This document shows, in pieces, positions 16,584-25,573 of a stretch of DNA of 64,000 nucleotides (within the stretch, counting starts at the first letter, position 1; the number at the start of each line of letters is the position of its first letter). The stretch lies in the NCBI RefSeq assembly GCF_030817495.1, contig NZ_JAUSZK010000001.1:1963001-2027000 (forward strand). Direction: 5' to 3'. The position numbers and the translations under genes are program-made. The stretch is from Streptomyces sp. V3I7. Its GTDB lineage: Bacteria; Actinomycetota; Actinomycetes; Streptomycetales; Streptomycetaceae. The notes beneath the pieces were generated by a model. That model did no database searches. It was given only the letters and a program-made list of their open reading frames with translations, and had not been told where the DNA came from.

Positions 16584-17404
16584 CGCCCGGCCGCCCCATC
16601 TCCCCGTGCCGCCCGCAGAAACTCTCGTGTGATCCGCTCGCCCGCCAGGACGCCGCGTTCCGACAGGGCGATGATCGCCGGGGCCGTCCAGTCGGCGTCG
16701 GCGAGTTCGCCGTGGCCGGGGCGCCAGCCGCGGTCTCCCGCGAGCAGCAGGTCGGCGTCGAGCAGCGAGTCCCCGGCCGTCAGCGTCAGCTCCGCGCCGG
16801 TGCGGCGGGCGACCTCGCGGACGGCCGCGCTCTTGGTGAGCGGCTTCGGGACGGCGTAGAGCTTGCGGCCCTGGAGGGAGACGGTCCAGCCCCGGTTCTC
16901 CGCCCACACGGCGAGGTCCTTCACCCAGCCCTCGGGCAGCAGTTCGCGCTCGACGACCAGGTAGGCGAAGAGGTCCTCCGCCACCCGGTGCTTGCGCACC
17001 CAGGCCGGGTCGGTGGAGGCCTCCAGGTGGGCGCGGATCTCCTCCAGTGGCGCGCACTCGTCGGCGAGCCGGGACAGCACACCGGCGTGCCAGTCCGGGT
17101 CGGTGACGCCGTCGACCAGCAGATGGCCGCCGTTGGCGCAGATCGCGTAGCGCGGCGCCGGGCCCGGCAGGTTGATGCGCTGGTACTGCTTGCGCGTCCG
17201 AGTGGTCGTCGGCACGAACACCGCCGCGTCCCCGAGGTCGGTCAGCAGCCGCGCGGCCGTCTCCGTCATGTACGACAGCGGCCTGCTCTCGTGGACCTCG
17301 ACGCACAGCAGCCTCGGGGCCCGCGGGTCGGGCATGGTCAGGGCCAGGGCCGCCGAGGAGTAGATCAGCGTCCGGTCGAGGTCGCTCGCCACCAGTACCG
17401 GCAT
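16565..17404 (-). CDS. HAD-family hydrolase of the Ter biosynthetic module
   Basis: 279 residues. HAD motif I is VASDLDRTLIYSS (about 5-17), motif II is FVPTTTRTRKQY, and motifs III/IV are KSAAVREV and TLTAGDSLLDADLLLAG. The cap lies between motifs II and III (HAD-IIB, Cof-like). In Ter-linked operons this HAD partners PRTase, TRSP/PELOTA and aldolase genes in making an unknown nucleoside-like compound (established by comparative genomics only). The ATG overlaps the stop of the upstream fusion gene by one base (TGATG), so translation is coupled. Confidence 0.83.
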   Translation of the reverse strand: MPVLVASDLDRTLIYSSAALALTMPDPRAPRLLCVEVHESRPLSYMTETAARLLTDLGDAAVFVPTTTRTRKQYQRINLPGPAPRYAICANGGHLLVDGVTDPDWHAGVLSRLADECAPLEEIRAHLEASTDPAWVRKHRVAEDLFAYLVVERELLPEGWVKDLAVWAENRGWTVSLQGRKLYAVPKPLTKSAAVREVARRTGAELTLTAGDSLLDADLLLAGDRGWRPGHGELADADWTAPAIIALSERGVLAGERITREFLRAARGDGAAGRAAQGL

Positions 17405-19875
17405 CAGACGTGCACCGCCTTTCCGTCGGCGCCCGTGGCGCCTCGCGTGTACTTGGGATGGATCAACCCCACGCAGATGTACGGCAGTTCGCCGACCTCC
17501 TCCACGGGGACGCCTCGCTGCTGCGCCAGCAGGCGTACGTGGTCCAGGTCGGCGCCCGCACCGGCGCGGGCGAGGATCTTCCACGGGACGCGGCGCAGCA
17601 GCACGCGCGTGGTCTCGCCGACGCCGGGCTTGACCAGGTTCACGTCGTGGATGCCGTACTCCTCGCTGATGCGCTCGACCGCGACCCAGCCCTCCCAGGT
17701 GGGGGTGCGGTCGGCGCCGGCCAGGTCCTTCACGGCGGCGTTCACGGACTCCGCGACCTCGGTGAAGCGGGCGGAGACCGCGTCCAGGAAGGCCACCGAG
17801 GCGTCGGTGCTGGCGAGTTCGCGGTAGAACTTCGCGCCGTGGAAGTCGTGTGGGCCGACCAGGTCGGGGCGCAGCACGGTGCGCGAGATCAGGCCGGACA
17901 CGGTGGAGTTGAGGCAGGCGGAGGGGATGAGGAAGTCCTCGCGGGTGCCGTAGGTGCGCACGCACGAGCCGGGGTCGGCGAGCACCGCGATCTGCGGGTC
18001 GAAGCCGGTGATGCCGTCGGACTCCTCGAACGCGCTGATGGCGTCGGCGAGTTCGCGGGTGATGGCGCCCTTGCCGGTCCAGCCGTCGACGAAGACGACG
18101 TCGCGTGGGTCGTGGTGGGCGGCGAGCCAGCGCAGGGCGTTGGCGTCGATGCCGCGGCCGCGGACGATGGAGACGGCGTAGTGCGGCAGGTCGGTGCCGT
18201 GCCGGAGCTGTGCCCAGCGGCGCATCAGGACGCCGACCGGGGTGCCGGCGCGGGCGAGGGAGACCAGCACGGGCCGCGGGGACCGCTCGGCGATGACCGT
18301 CTCGGTGACCACGCCGACGGCCTGGGCCAGGCGGGCGGCGGAGACGTCGAGGGCGGCGCGGAACAGTTCCTGGTACTGCTCGCTCGGCTGGTATTCGATC
18401 GGCAGCGACTCGGCGTAGTGCGCCCCGCCGCTCTGGACCGCCTCCTCGCGCTCCTCGGTCGGCGCCTCCAGCGTCACGTCCGAGAGGTCCTGGAGCAGCC
18501 AGCCGACCTCGTCGGGCGCGTACGAGGAGAAGGCGGGGCCGCGGAGGGGCTCGGGCAGCATGGCGGATCTCTCTTCGGACGACGCGGGGGCGTGCGGGGG
18601 CTCGGGGACGTACGAGGGGACGACCGCGAGCAGGACGTGCTCGGCGTGCCCGGCCAGTTCGGCCAGCAGGCCGTCGGGAGCGTGCAGGGCGGGGGTGTCG
18701 GCGGCGGAGTCGACGACGGCGACGACGGTGTCGAAGCCGGCGCCCGCGACGTTGTAGGCGTAGCGCTCGCCGGGGCCGTCGGCGGGGTCGTCGTGGGCGG
18801 GGAAGACGAGGCGGCTGCGGATCGCGTAGCCGGGGTCGTCGACGGCGAGGACGGGTGAGCGGGTGGTGGTGGAGTAGCGGATCTCGGCGGCCACGACCTG
18901 CTCCAGCTCGCGGGCGAGCCGCAGCGGGGCGTACATCAGCTCCTCGAAGCCGAGGACGAGGACCCGGCGGGCGTCGGCGGGCAGCGCCTCGGCGAGGCGG
19001 GCGGCCAGGGCGGGCAGTGCGGCGTCCAAGCGGGCGCGGTGTCGGGGCGTGAAGCCGTGCCGGGCGCCGTCGGGAAGGGCCTGCGGCCAGTGCAGGTCGA
19101 CGCGGGTCGCCCGGCCGCGCTCGGGCGCGGTCGGGTCCGTCACCGCCTTGGTGGCGGACTCGTGCCGGGCGACCAGCGCCTGGCCCTTCTCCAGCACGCC
19201 CTCCGGCAGCCGCACGGTGCCCGAGGCCGCGGCGACCAGGTCGACGCGGGCGCCGAGCTCGCGGGCGAAGTCCTCCAGGCGCCGGGCGTCCTCGGGGGCG
19301 CGCATGTCGACGAGAGCCACCACGACGTAACGTTTCCGCGGGTAGCGTGCGTGCAGGTCACGGATGGTGTTGAGGACCGTGTTGCCGGTCGAGAACTCGT
19401 CGTCGACCAGGACCAGCGGCCCGTCTCCGGCCAGCAGGGCCGGGTCCTCGGGGAGCAGCAGGTGCGTGGTGGCGTGCGAGTGGGACTCCTCGAAGCCGCC
19501 CGCCCGCGCGACCCCGGCGACCGGGCGGCGCGTGGAGTGCAGATAGGGGGCGAGGCCGAGGCCGTCGGCGACCGAGTGGCCGAGGCCGGTGGCGGTCTCC
19601 GCGTAGCCGAGGACGACGGCAGCGGCCGCCTCCGCGTCGCCGAGCAGGGCGCGCACCCGGCGCCCGAGGGCGACCCCGTGGCCGTACACGACGGCGGGCG
19701 ACTGCGGTACGTGCTTGCCCAGCACATGGGAGACGAGCAGGTGCGCCCGCTTGGGGTTGCGGCGCAGCGCCAGCCCCAGCAGTTCGGTGAGCGGCTCGTC
19801 GCCGACGAGTTCGACGCCGAGCCGCTCGGCGACCCAACTACCGGACCAGACCTCGTGGTTCACTGCGTTGTTCAT
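17404..19875 (-). CDS. Four-domain PRTase-TRSP-StiP-PELOTA fusion protein (Ter module)
   Basis: 823 residues. Domain 1 is a phosphoribosyltransferase with GYAETATGLGH (90-100) and the PRPP motif VLVDDEFSTGNT (about 155-166). Next is a TRSP-type segment (about 270-440, LGFEELMYAPLRLA...). The third is a StiP/PRTase-like domain with SLARAGTPVGVLMRRW, HYAVSIVRGRGID and VFVDGWTGKGA. A C-terminal PELOTA-like RNA-binding domain has ILARAGAGADLDHVRLLAQQ. Elsewhere these are often two genes; here they are one. It probably transfers ribose-5-phosphate in synthesis of an unknown metabolite. Flanked by HAD (coupled) and aldolase (26 bp). Confidence 0.83.
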   Translation of the reverse strand: MNNAVNHEVWSGSWVAERLGVELVGDEPLTELLGLALRRNPKRAHLLVSHVLGKHVPQSPAVVYGHGVALGRRVRALLGDAEAAAAVVLGYAETATGLGHSVADGLGLAPYLHSTRRPVAGVARAGGFEESHSHATTHLLLPEDPALLAGDGPLVLVDDEFSTGNTVLNTIRDLHARYPRKRYVVVALVDMRAPEDARRLEDFARELGARVDLVAAASGTVRLPEGVLEKGQALVARHESATKAVTDPTAPERGRATRVDLHWPQALPDGARHGFTPRHRARLDAALPALAARLAEALPADARRVLVLGFEELMYAPLRLARELEQVVAAEIRYSTTTRSPVLAVDDPGYAIRSRLVFPAHDDPADGPGERYAYNVAGAGFDTVVAVVDSAADTPALHAPDGLLAELAGHAEHVLLAVVPSYVPEPPHAPASSEERSAMLPEPLRGPAFSSYAPDEVGWLLQDLSDVTLEAPTEEREEAVQSGGAHYAESLPIEYQPSEQYQELFRAALDVSAARLAQAVGVVTETVIAERSPRPVLVSLARAGTPVGVLMRRWAQLRHGTDLPHYAVSIVRGRGIDANALRWLAAHHDPRDVVFVDGWTGKGAITRELADAISAFEESDGITGFDPQIAVLADPGSCVRTYGTREDFLIPSACLNSTVSGLISRTVLRPDLVGPHDFHGAKFYRELASTDASVAFLDAVSARFTEVAESVNAAVKDLAGADRTPTWEGWVAVERISEEYGIHDVNLVKPGVGETTRVLLRRVPWKILARAGAGADLDHVRLLAQQRGVPVEEVGELPYICVGLIHPKYTRGATGADGKAVHV

Positions 19876-19900
19876 CCGTTCCTCGGTCGGTGGGCGGCGA

Positions 19901-21067
19901 TCAGCCGGATGCCCCGGCGGCGAGCAGTTCCACGAAGCCGACGTCCTCGTGGGCGACGCCGAACACCTCGGCGCGCAGCAGCGTGCGCTCGGCCCAGGCG
20001 CGGTGCGGCTTCACCTCGTTCATCTTGTTCGTGTACGCCGATCTGAGCACCCCGCCGCCGTCCTGCTCCGGGCGCAGGATGTCACGGGCGTCGCTGAACT
20101 CCTCGTGGCTGACCACGGACAGCGCGTGCACGGGCAGCGTGTGCGAGGGGTGGATGCAGGTCTTGCCGAGCAGGCCGTTGGCCTGGTCGAGGGAGATCTC
20201 CCGCAGCAGTCCGTCCATCGCGTGCTCGATGAGGCGCGCGCGCAGCTGCTCGGCCTGGCCCTCCAGGAACGGGCTCTGCCGCAGCAGCGGCTTGAACATC
20301 CGCTCCGAGGCGCGGAAGTACTCCCACACCGGCCCGGTCACGGTGAAGCCGGTGCCGTCGGTGCGGCCCAGCATGTTGACCACGTCGGCGATCACGGAGG
20401 CGACGACCTGGACGTCGTACGCCGTCATGTCGGGGGCGCGCCGCAGTCCGTACGCGGAGCAGAAGTCGGTGACGCCGAGGCGCAGGGCGAGGACCCGGTC
20501 GCGGTACTTGTCGACCGCGCGGAAGATGCCCTCCAGGGTGTCCACGCGGGACTCGCGGTAGAGCAGCTCGGGCGATTCGAGGACCGGCATGGCGAACAGC
20601 CGCCTGCCGCAGTCCTCTTCGGCCGCGGCCAGGGCCTCCAGGAAGGGCAGGCCGCGCTTCTCGGTGAACTTCGGCAGCACGAATCCGGACAGCAGCCGCA
20701 CGGCGGGGCCGAGCCGCCGTGCCAGGTCGGGGATCTGCTGGGGGGCGCGGACGCGTACGAAGAGCAGGGGGACGGTGTCGTCGGGCCGTCCGGCCAGGTC
20801 GGCGAGGTGCCGGACGAGGTTCTCCTCGCCCGCGGCGACGTCCTCGTCGCCGATCGAGTCCTCCAGGCACAGCACCATGGAGACCACACCGCGCCGCGCC
20901 TGCTTGAGGATGTCGTCGGCGAGCCGGGGCCGGGTGGCCGGGCTGTACAGCGTGGCGCCCAGGGCCGCGGAGAGCAGCCGGGCCGGGGAGTCGGCGGTGA
21001 ACTCGCACGGCTCCTGGTGGAAGAGGCGCTGCCGCACCTCAGGGGCGATGTGCCCGAAATGACGCAT
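19901..21067 (-). CDS. HpcH/HpaI-type aldolase (citrate-lyase beta-like) of the Ter module
   Basis: 388 residues with a TIM-barrel aldolase fold. VVSMVLCLEDSIGDEDV (about 61-77) carries the acidic metal-binding segment. LLFVRVRAP gives the Arg, FAMPVLESPELLYRES the Glu, and GKTCIHPSHTLPVHAL the C-terminal His/Pro motif of citrate lyase beta/HpcH enzymes. It is expected to cleave or form a C-C bond with pyruvate or acetyl-CoA. First gene of a three-gene operon with the PRTase fusion and HAD. Start ATG with GGGGGAG close upstream; the open frame to 21442 is not coding. Divergent from a TerD-like gene. Confidence 0.83.
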   Translation of the reverse strand: MRHFGHIAPEVRQRLFHQEPCEFTADSPARLLSAALGATLYSPATRPRLADDILKQARRGVVSMVLCLEDSIGDEDVAAGEENLVRHLADLAGRPDDTVPLLFVRVRAPQQIPDLARRLGPAVRLLSGFVLPKFTEKRGLPFLEALAAAEEDCGRRLFAMPVLESPELLYRESRVDTLEGIFRAVDKYRDRVLALRLGVTDFCSAYGLRRAPDMTAYDVQVVASVIADVVNMLGRTDGTGFTVTGPVWEYFRASERMFKPLLRQSPFLEGQAEQLRARLIEHAMDGLLREISLDQANGLLGKTCIHPSHTLPVHALSVVSHEEFSDARDILRPEQDGGGVLRSAYTNKMNEVKPHRAWAERTLLRAEVFGVAHEDVGFVELLAAGASG

Positions 21068-21262
21068 AGAACTCCCCCGCGTGACGCGGTAGGTCTGGTA
21101 GGCCTGGCAAGCCTGTGGATTCTGAAGACAGTTGGCCGGTAATAGTACGTACGGATGTATGTCACAGGTTCCCGCCGGGTGTGAATTCCAGGTAACCCGG
21201 CCGTGTCGGCTCCGAGGACCCCCGCATTGTCGTGACCAGGACCGAGAAGGCAGGATGACCGC

Positions 21263-22099
21263 ATGACGCACGCCATGCTGAAGGGGTCGAACGTCCCGCT
21301 CGAAGTCTCGACGGTGCGCGCCGTGCTGCGCTGGGCGCCCGGGCAGGGGGCCGCGGACGTGGACGCGTCGGCGCTGCTCCTCGGTCCCGACGGTCATGTG
21401 CGTTCCGACGAGGACTTCGTCTTCTACAACCAGCCCCGGCACCCCTCCGGTGCGGTGTGGCTGCTCGGCAAGAAGCGGGTGGCCGAGGGCCTCACCGACG
21501 CGATCCAGACGGACCTCGACGGCGTCGAGTCGGGCATCGGCCGGATTCTCCTGGTCGCGTCGGCGGACGGCGTCTCCTTCGACCGCGTGGAGTCGCTGCG
21601 CATCCTGCTGTACGACGCGGCGGCCGCCGACGGTGAGCCGCTGGCGTTCTTCGACGTCAAGCCGGAGACGGGCGCGGAGACGGCGCTGATCTGCGGCGAG
21701 CTGTACCGCCGGGCGGACGCCTGGAAGTTCCGCGCCCTGGGCGAGGGCTACTCCAACGGCCTGCAGGGTCTGGCCACCGACTTCGGTATCTCGGTGGACG
21801 AGGCGGAGGCGGTCGACGAACCGCGCCGCCCCCAGCCGACGCCGCCCACGGTCGCGCCGACCCAGCCCGTCGTCTCCGCGGCGCAGCCGACGGTCTCGCA
21901 GCCGCTCCCTCCGGAGCAGCCGACCCTCTCCCCGGCCCAGCCGACCGTCGCCCAGCAGGTCCCGGCCACCGCGCCGGCCTACGGCTACCCCCAGCCGACC
22001 TCACCCCAACCGGCCTACGGCTACCCCCACCCGATGCCCCCGACCCCGGACCCCAACTTCCGCATGCCACCCCAGGGTCCTCAATTCATCGGCCGCTAG
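21263..22099 (+). CDS. TerD-domain protein with Pro/Gln-rich C-terminal tail
   Basis: 278 residues. The TerD domain spans about 1-185, with [25 protein letters not shown] (quoted in part), the calcium-binding acidic loop, and [20 protein letters not shown], the family signature. A low-complexity tail follows with repeated [14 protein letters not shown] units and PAYGYP repeats. TerD domains bind Ca2+ and appear in stress and tellurite systems. The tail suggests partner binding or a surface location. Divergent from the biosynthetic aldolase gene (195 bp shared region), linking the two halves of the Ter cluster. Confidence 0.85.
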   Translation: MTHAMLKGSNVPLEVSTVRAVLRWAPGQGAADVDASALLLGPDGHVRSDEDFVFYNQPRHPSGAVWLLGKKRVAEGLTDAIQTDLDGVESGIGRILLVASADGVSFDRVESLRILLYDAAAADGEPLAFFDVKPETGAETALICGELYRRADAWKFRALGEGYSNGLQGLATDFGISVDEAEAVDEPRRPQPTPPTVAPTQPVVSAAQPTVSQPLPPEQPTLSPAQPTVAQQVPATAPAYGYPQPTSPQPAYGYPHPMPPTPDPNFRMPPQGPQFIGR

Positions 22100-22106
22100 C
22101 GGCAAC

Positions 22107-22150
22107 CCCCTAAGGGGCGCGGGGAACTGCGCGGCCAGCCCCCACACACC
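22107..22150. repeat. Streptomyces-type intergenic repeat (GGGGCGCGGGGAACTGCGCG)
   Basis: CCCCCTAAGGGG followed by GCGCGGGGAACTGCGCGG and CCAGCCCCCAC matches a repeat I recall as common after Streptomyces genes. The CCCC/GGGG arms can form a terminator-like hairpin for the TerD-tail gene. Confidence 0.6.
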
Positions 22151-22184
22151 CGCACCCGCCGCCCGACCCGAACCCCTCGAGCTA

Positions 22185-22350
22185 CTAGGGTCTTTCTTTT
22201 GGATCAGGCCGGATCAGGGAGCGGGGTCTGGTGCCGTGCATCGCAAGGCGGAGGAGGGCGTCATGGCGGAGCCATGGCAACCGACGACAACGCGGCGAGG
22301 CGCGGTGCCAGGGCCCGCGAGCCCGGCATGATCCAAACGAGAGGCCCTAG
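22185..22350. mobile_element. MITE-like element with terminal inverted repeats and CTAG flanks
   Basis: The 166-bp segment begins CTAGGGTCTTTCTTTTGGAT and ends, on the other strand, CTAGGGCCTCTCGTTTGGAT. The two ends are imperfect inverted repeats of about 25 bp, and CTAG stands at both edges, as for a palindromic target duplication. Inside there is no open frame of note, only the palindrome ATGGCGGAGCCAT. It fits a non-autonomous insertion element. A family of similar sequences is, as I recall, widespread in Streptomyces. Confidence 0.75.
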
Positions 22351-22375
22351 GCGCCCCGCTCAAGCCGGCGCAGCG

Positions 22376-23110
22376 TCACCGCTCGACCTGCGACTTGTAC
22401 CCCCGCCCCCACTGCAGCCCCCACCCGTACAGCCGGTCCAGTTCGCCCTGGAAGCCGTAGACGAACTTCACCTCGCGTCGGACGACGAGTTCGCCCTTCA
22501 CGTTCTCGATCATGACGACCGCGCAGGACCGGGCCTGCGGGTGGCGTTCGTCGAGGCCGATCTGGATGCGGGGGCCGTTGCTGGGGTAGAGCGTGACGAT
22601 GGCGTGGGTGCGGTCGAAGGCCGGGGTCTGGTCGTAGATGTAGACGAAGACCAGCAGCCGCTTGATGGCGTCCCGGTGATCGAGGTTGACGTACATCGTC
22701 TCGCCGGACGCGGAGCCGAACCGGTCGTCGCCGCTGAGTTTGACGTACGGCGGTGAGTTGACGTCCCCGAGGTAGCCGCCGAGGGGCTGGACGACGCCCT
22801 TGGTGCCGTCCGCGAGCTCGTACAGGCACCCCAGGTCGAGGTCGACGTTGACCATGCTCTGCCCGTGGCCGAGGAGCTCCGGGGGCTTCAGCGCCCGGAG
22901 GGGGTGCCGGAGGAGGCTCGGGCGCTCGACGCCGATGTCGGAGGTCCGCATCCGCCAGGTGAGGTTGACGCGCAGATGGCCGGTGGCCGCGCTCTGCTTG
23001 GTCAGGGACACCTGCTGGTGCCGTTTGGTGAGTTCTATGGCGTTGGTGGCGGCGCTGCCCGAGTCGAACTCGGCCGCCCGTCCGCCCAGCAACCCGTCGA
23101 AGAAGCCCAT
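22376..23110 (-). CDS. TerD/TerA-like domain protein
   Basis: 244 residues. It begins MGFFDGLLGGRAAEF and then has a TerD-like beta-sandwich: QVSLTK, VNVDLDLGCLYELADG, and ERHPQARSCAVVMIENVKGE. The end WGLQWGRGYKSQVER is typical of TerA/TerF-type proteins rather than of TerD proper. The acidic loop is partly kept (DDRFGSASGE). Probably part of the membrane-associated Ter metal/stress complex with TerC. GGGGGCGGAA precedes the ATG. Downstream of terC with the same orientation (129 bp gap). Confidence 0.78.
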   Translation of the reverse strand: MGFFDGLLGGRAAEFDSGSAATNAIELTKRHQQVSLTKQSAATGHLRVNLTWRMRTSDIGVERPSLLRHPLRALKPPELLGHGQSMVNVDLDLGCLYELADGTKGVVQPLGGYLGDVNSPPYVKLSGDDRFGSASGETMYVNLDHRDAIKRLLVFVYIYDQTPAFDRTHAIVTLYPSNGPRIQIGLDERHPQARSCAVVMIENVKGELVVRREVKFVYGFQGELDRLYGWGLQWGRGYKSQVER

Positions 23111-23238
23111 TTCCGCCCCCAGGTCCTTCCCGTCCCGCCTGCCGCTGTTCGTCCCGCCCGCGGGGCTCTTGGTGAACGCCGCGGGGCGGCCGACCAGGTC
23201 GGCCGCCCCGCTCAGAGCGTTCCTCGGACGGAAGGTGA

Positions 23239-24387
23239 TCACACCCCCGACGAGACCTCAGTCTTCGCGTCCGAGCCCGCCGCTTTTCCCTCGGCCGCCG
23301 CCAGCCGCTGGTTGCGGCGCAAGGAGGACCAGAAGGACCAGGCGATCAGGATGACGCCGACCAGGCCGGTGATGACCTCGTTGATCTCGTACCGGATGGT
23401 GATCATGAGGAGCACGGCCAGGGCGCCGATCGCGTAGTGGGCGCCGTGCTCCAGGTAGACGTAGTCGTCGAGGGTGCCCTGGCGGACCAGGTAGACCGTG
23501 AGCGACCGGACGTACATGGCGCCGATGCCGAGGCCGAGCGCCATCAGGACGATGTCGTTGGTGATGGCGAAGGCGCCGATCACGCCGTCGAAGGAGAAGG
23601 AGGCGTCCAGGACCTCCAAGTACATGAACATGAAGAACGCGGCCTGGCCGGCCAGCAGCACCGCCGGGCGCTTCTTGCCGCTGCGCGCGGCCTCTTCCTC
23701 TTCCTCGTGCTCGCGCTCCTCCTCTTCCTCGAGCTTGTCCTCGAAGTAGCCGGAGAGACCGCCGACGATCATGTACGTGATGAGACCGGCGATGCCGGCG
23801 ATCAGCACCGTCTGCCCCTTGTCCACGTGCGCGCCGCCGTGCTGGTGGGCGTGGGTGGCGAAGGTGAAGGAGGTGATCAGCAGGACGATCAGGGAGATGC
23901 AGACCGACAGCATGTCGACCTTGCCGAGCTTGGCCAGCGGCCGCTCGATCCAGCGCAGCCACTGGATGTCCCGGTCCTCGAAGATGAAGTCGAGGAAGAT
24001 CATCAGCAGGAACATGCCACCGAAGGCGGCGATCGCCGGGTGGGCGTCGGTGACCAGCTCCTGGTAGCGGACCTTGTTGTTGAGCGCGAGGTCGACGGCC
24101 TCGATCGGGCCCATCTTGGCGCTGATCGCGACGATCACCACGGGGAAGACGAGCCGCATGCCGAAGACCGCGATGAGCACGCCGACGGTGAGGAAGATCT
24201 TCTGCCAGAAGGCGTTCATCTTCTTCAGGATTCCCGCGTTGACCACCGCGTTGTCGAACGACAGCGAGACCTCGAGGATGGACAGGATCGCCACGATGCC
24301 GAGGGCCGTCCACCCCCCGTAGAGGACCGCCACGACCAGGCCGGCCACGGTGACCGCGAACGACCAGCCAAAGGTTTTCAGAAGCAC
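23239..24387 (-). CDS. TerC-family integral membrane protein (DUF475)
   Basis: 382 residues with about nine membrane segments. The two conserved acidic motifs of the family are seen: EVSLSFDNAVVNAGILKKM (about 39-57) and EVLDASFSFDGVIGAFAIT (about 259-277). Between them lies a cytoplasmic Glu/Arg-rich stretch with EEEEEREHEEEEEAA (about 221-235), and a His-rich loop (HAHQHGGAH). TerC proteins are linked to metal (Mn2+) efflux or metallation of secreted proteins and work with TerD. GTG start at 24387 with only a weak ribosome site. Confidence 0.88.
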   Translation of the reverse strand: MLLKTFGWSFAVTVAGLVVAVLYGGWTALGIVAILSILEVSLSFDNAVVNAGILKKMNAFWQKIFLTVGVLIAVFGMRLVFPVVIVAISAKMGPIEAVDLALNNKVRYQELVTDAHPAIAAFGGMFLLMIFLDFIFEDRDIQWLRWIERPLAKLGKVDMLSVCISLIVLLITSFTFATHAHQHGGAHVDKGQTVLIAGIAGLITYMIVGGLSGYFEDKLEEEEEREHEEEEEAARSGKKRPAVLLAGQAAFFMFMYLEVLDASFSFDGVIGAFAITNDIVLMALGLGIGAMYVRSLTVYLVRQGTLDDYVYLEHGAHYAIGALAVLLMITIRYEINEVITGLVGVILIAWSFWSSLRRNQRLAAAEGKAAGSDAKTEVSSGV

Positions 24388-24402
24388 TGGCTACCCCATC
24401 AT

Positions 24403-24450
24403 CTGTTGGGGGCGCCCCCAGACGAGAGTCTGAGGGAGGGTCTCCCCCGC
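24403..24450 (-). repeat. GC-rich palindromic repeat, copy 1
   Basis: On the minus strand GGGGGAGACCCTCCCTCAGA then CTCTCGTCTGGGGGCGCCCC resembles the element inside fabH and after fabF (shared CTC(T)C... core and GGGGGxxCCCCCA end). It lies just upstream of the terC start. Confidence 0.6.
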
Positions 24451-24456
24451 GCCGTA

Positions 24457-24494
24457 CCCGGCTTTACGAAACGTTGACCACGAAGTTTAGAACG
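24457..24494 (-). pseudogene. Duplicated 3' end of terD
   Basis: 24457-24479 is identical over 23 bp to 24872-24894, which is the last eight codons and stop of the upstream terD; the next 15 bp match at about 12. Translated, it reads LNFVVNVS-stop against [12 protein letters not shown]. The two copies directly flank the small membrane gene at 24560-24757. Confidence 0.75.
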
Positions 24495-24559
24495 TCTCCC
24501 GCGGGCCGGGCCAGAAGGGGCGTCGGCCGGGAAAACACGCGGTTCCTGGACGTATGGCC

Positions 24560-24757
24560 TCAACGCCTCCCCGTCAATCGCTCGAAGATGACGAGAAAGG
24601 GCGCGACGTACCCGGACGCCTCGACCGGAGTGGCCCGGCCGGCCACGATCAGGAGGACTCCGGAGGCCAGGGCGGCGCAGTACATGCAGGCACTGGCGGC
24701 CGGGCCGAGACGCCGGCCGAGTGGGGGCGCTTCGCTGGGCTGGTGCGGCTTGGGCAT
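24560..24757 (-). CDS. Small membrane protein between terD and terC
   Basis: 65 residues, MPKPHQPSEAPPLGRRLGPAA (quoted in part), one clear membrane helix SACMYCAALASGVLLIVAG (about 22-40), a second amphipathic stretch and a basic end RLTGRR. Two Cys lie in the helix. I do not recognise the family. The 65-codon reading is preferred over the 103-codon frame because the region upstream of the ATG looks non-coding. Flanked by direct repeats of the terD 3' end. The gene order suggests a role near TerC, but this is inference. Confidence 0.5.
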   Translation of the reverse strand: MPKPHQPSEAPPLGRRLGPAASACMYCAALASGVLLIVAGRATPVEASGYVAPFLVIFERLTGRR

Positions 24758-24878
24758 AATGACCGGACTCCCGTCCATCCGTGGTCGGCGAGATTCCGGA
24801 GAGCCACCTGCCTCGTTTCCAGGCGCAGCGGGTGGCTCTCCCTCGTTGCTCCGAGGCGCACCCACCCGCACCCCGGCT

Positions 24879-25454
24879 TTACGAAACGTTGACCCCGAAG
24901 TCTAGAGCGATGCCGCGCAACCCGGACGCGTACCCCTGGCCGACCGCACGGAACTTCCATTCGCCCTGATACCGGTAGAGCTCGCCGAAGATCATGGCGG
25001 TCTCGGTGCCGGCGTCCTCGCTGAGGTCGTAGCGGGCCAGCTCCTGGTCGTCGGCCTGATTGACCACGCGGATGAAGGCGTTGGAGACCTGGCCGAAGGT
25101 CTGGCCGCGCTCGTCGGCCAGATGGATGGAGACCGGGAAGATGATCTTGTCGCAGGTGACCGGGACCTTGGCCAGGTCCACCAGGAGCGTCTCGTCGTCG
25201 CCCTCGCCCTCACCGGTGAGGTTGTCGCCGGTGTGCTCGACCGAGCCGTCGGGGCTGGTGAGCTGGTTGTAGAAGACGAACCACTCGTCGCCGAGCACGC
25301 GGCCGCCCTGGCACAGCAGGGCGCTGGCGTCGAGGTCGAAGGGGGCCCCGGTGGTGGAGCGCGCGTCCCAGCCGAGCCCGATCAGCACGTTCGTGAGGTT
25401 CGGTGCGGCTTTGGAGAGGGAGACGTTGCCTCCCTTGGCGAGCGTGACGCCCAT
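24879..25454 (-). CDS. terD: TerD family protein (copy A)
   Basis: 191 residues, the full TerD length. Opening [20 protein letters not shown], then [20 protein letters not shown] with the Ca2+-binding Asp cluster, [18 protein letters not shown], and the C-terminal [20 protein letters not shown] signature. Binds calcium and acts in the tellurite/stress Ter complex; in Streptomyces it is linked to development and stress. Differs from copy B mainly at the N-terminal third ([11 protein letters not shown]). Ribosome site AGGGGAGGA lies upstream of the ATG. Confidence 0.9.
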   Translation of the reverse strand: MGVTLAKGGNVSLSKAAPNLTNVLIGLGWDARSTTGAPFDLDASALLCQGGRVLGDEWFVFYNQLTSPDGSVEHTGDNLTGEGEGDDETLLVDLAKVPVTCDKIIFPVSIHLADERGQTFGQVSNAFIRVVNQADDQELARYDLSEDAGTETAMIFGELYRYQGEWKFRAVGQGYASGLRGIALDFGVNVS

Positions 25455-25573
25455 GGTGCTGGTCCTCCCCTAGGTGGTGCTTCTTCGGTTGTCTGCGCGT
25501 CCGGCGCCGCGCGTAAACAGCGCGGCGCCGGACGGGTGGGCGATCTCTCGGACGGCGGCGTCCGAAGGCGTCT

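Noticed and set aside
22199-22756. 185-codon plus-strand frame over the MITE-like element
   Set aside because: It runs antisense into the TerA-like gene and lacks coding features.
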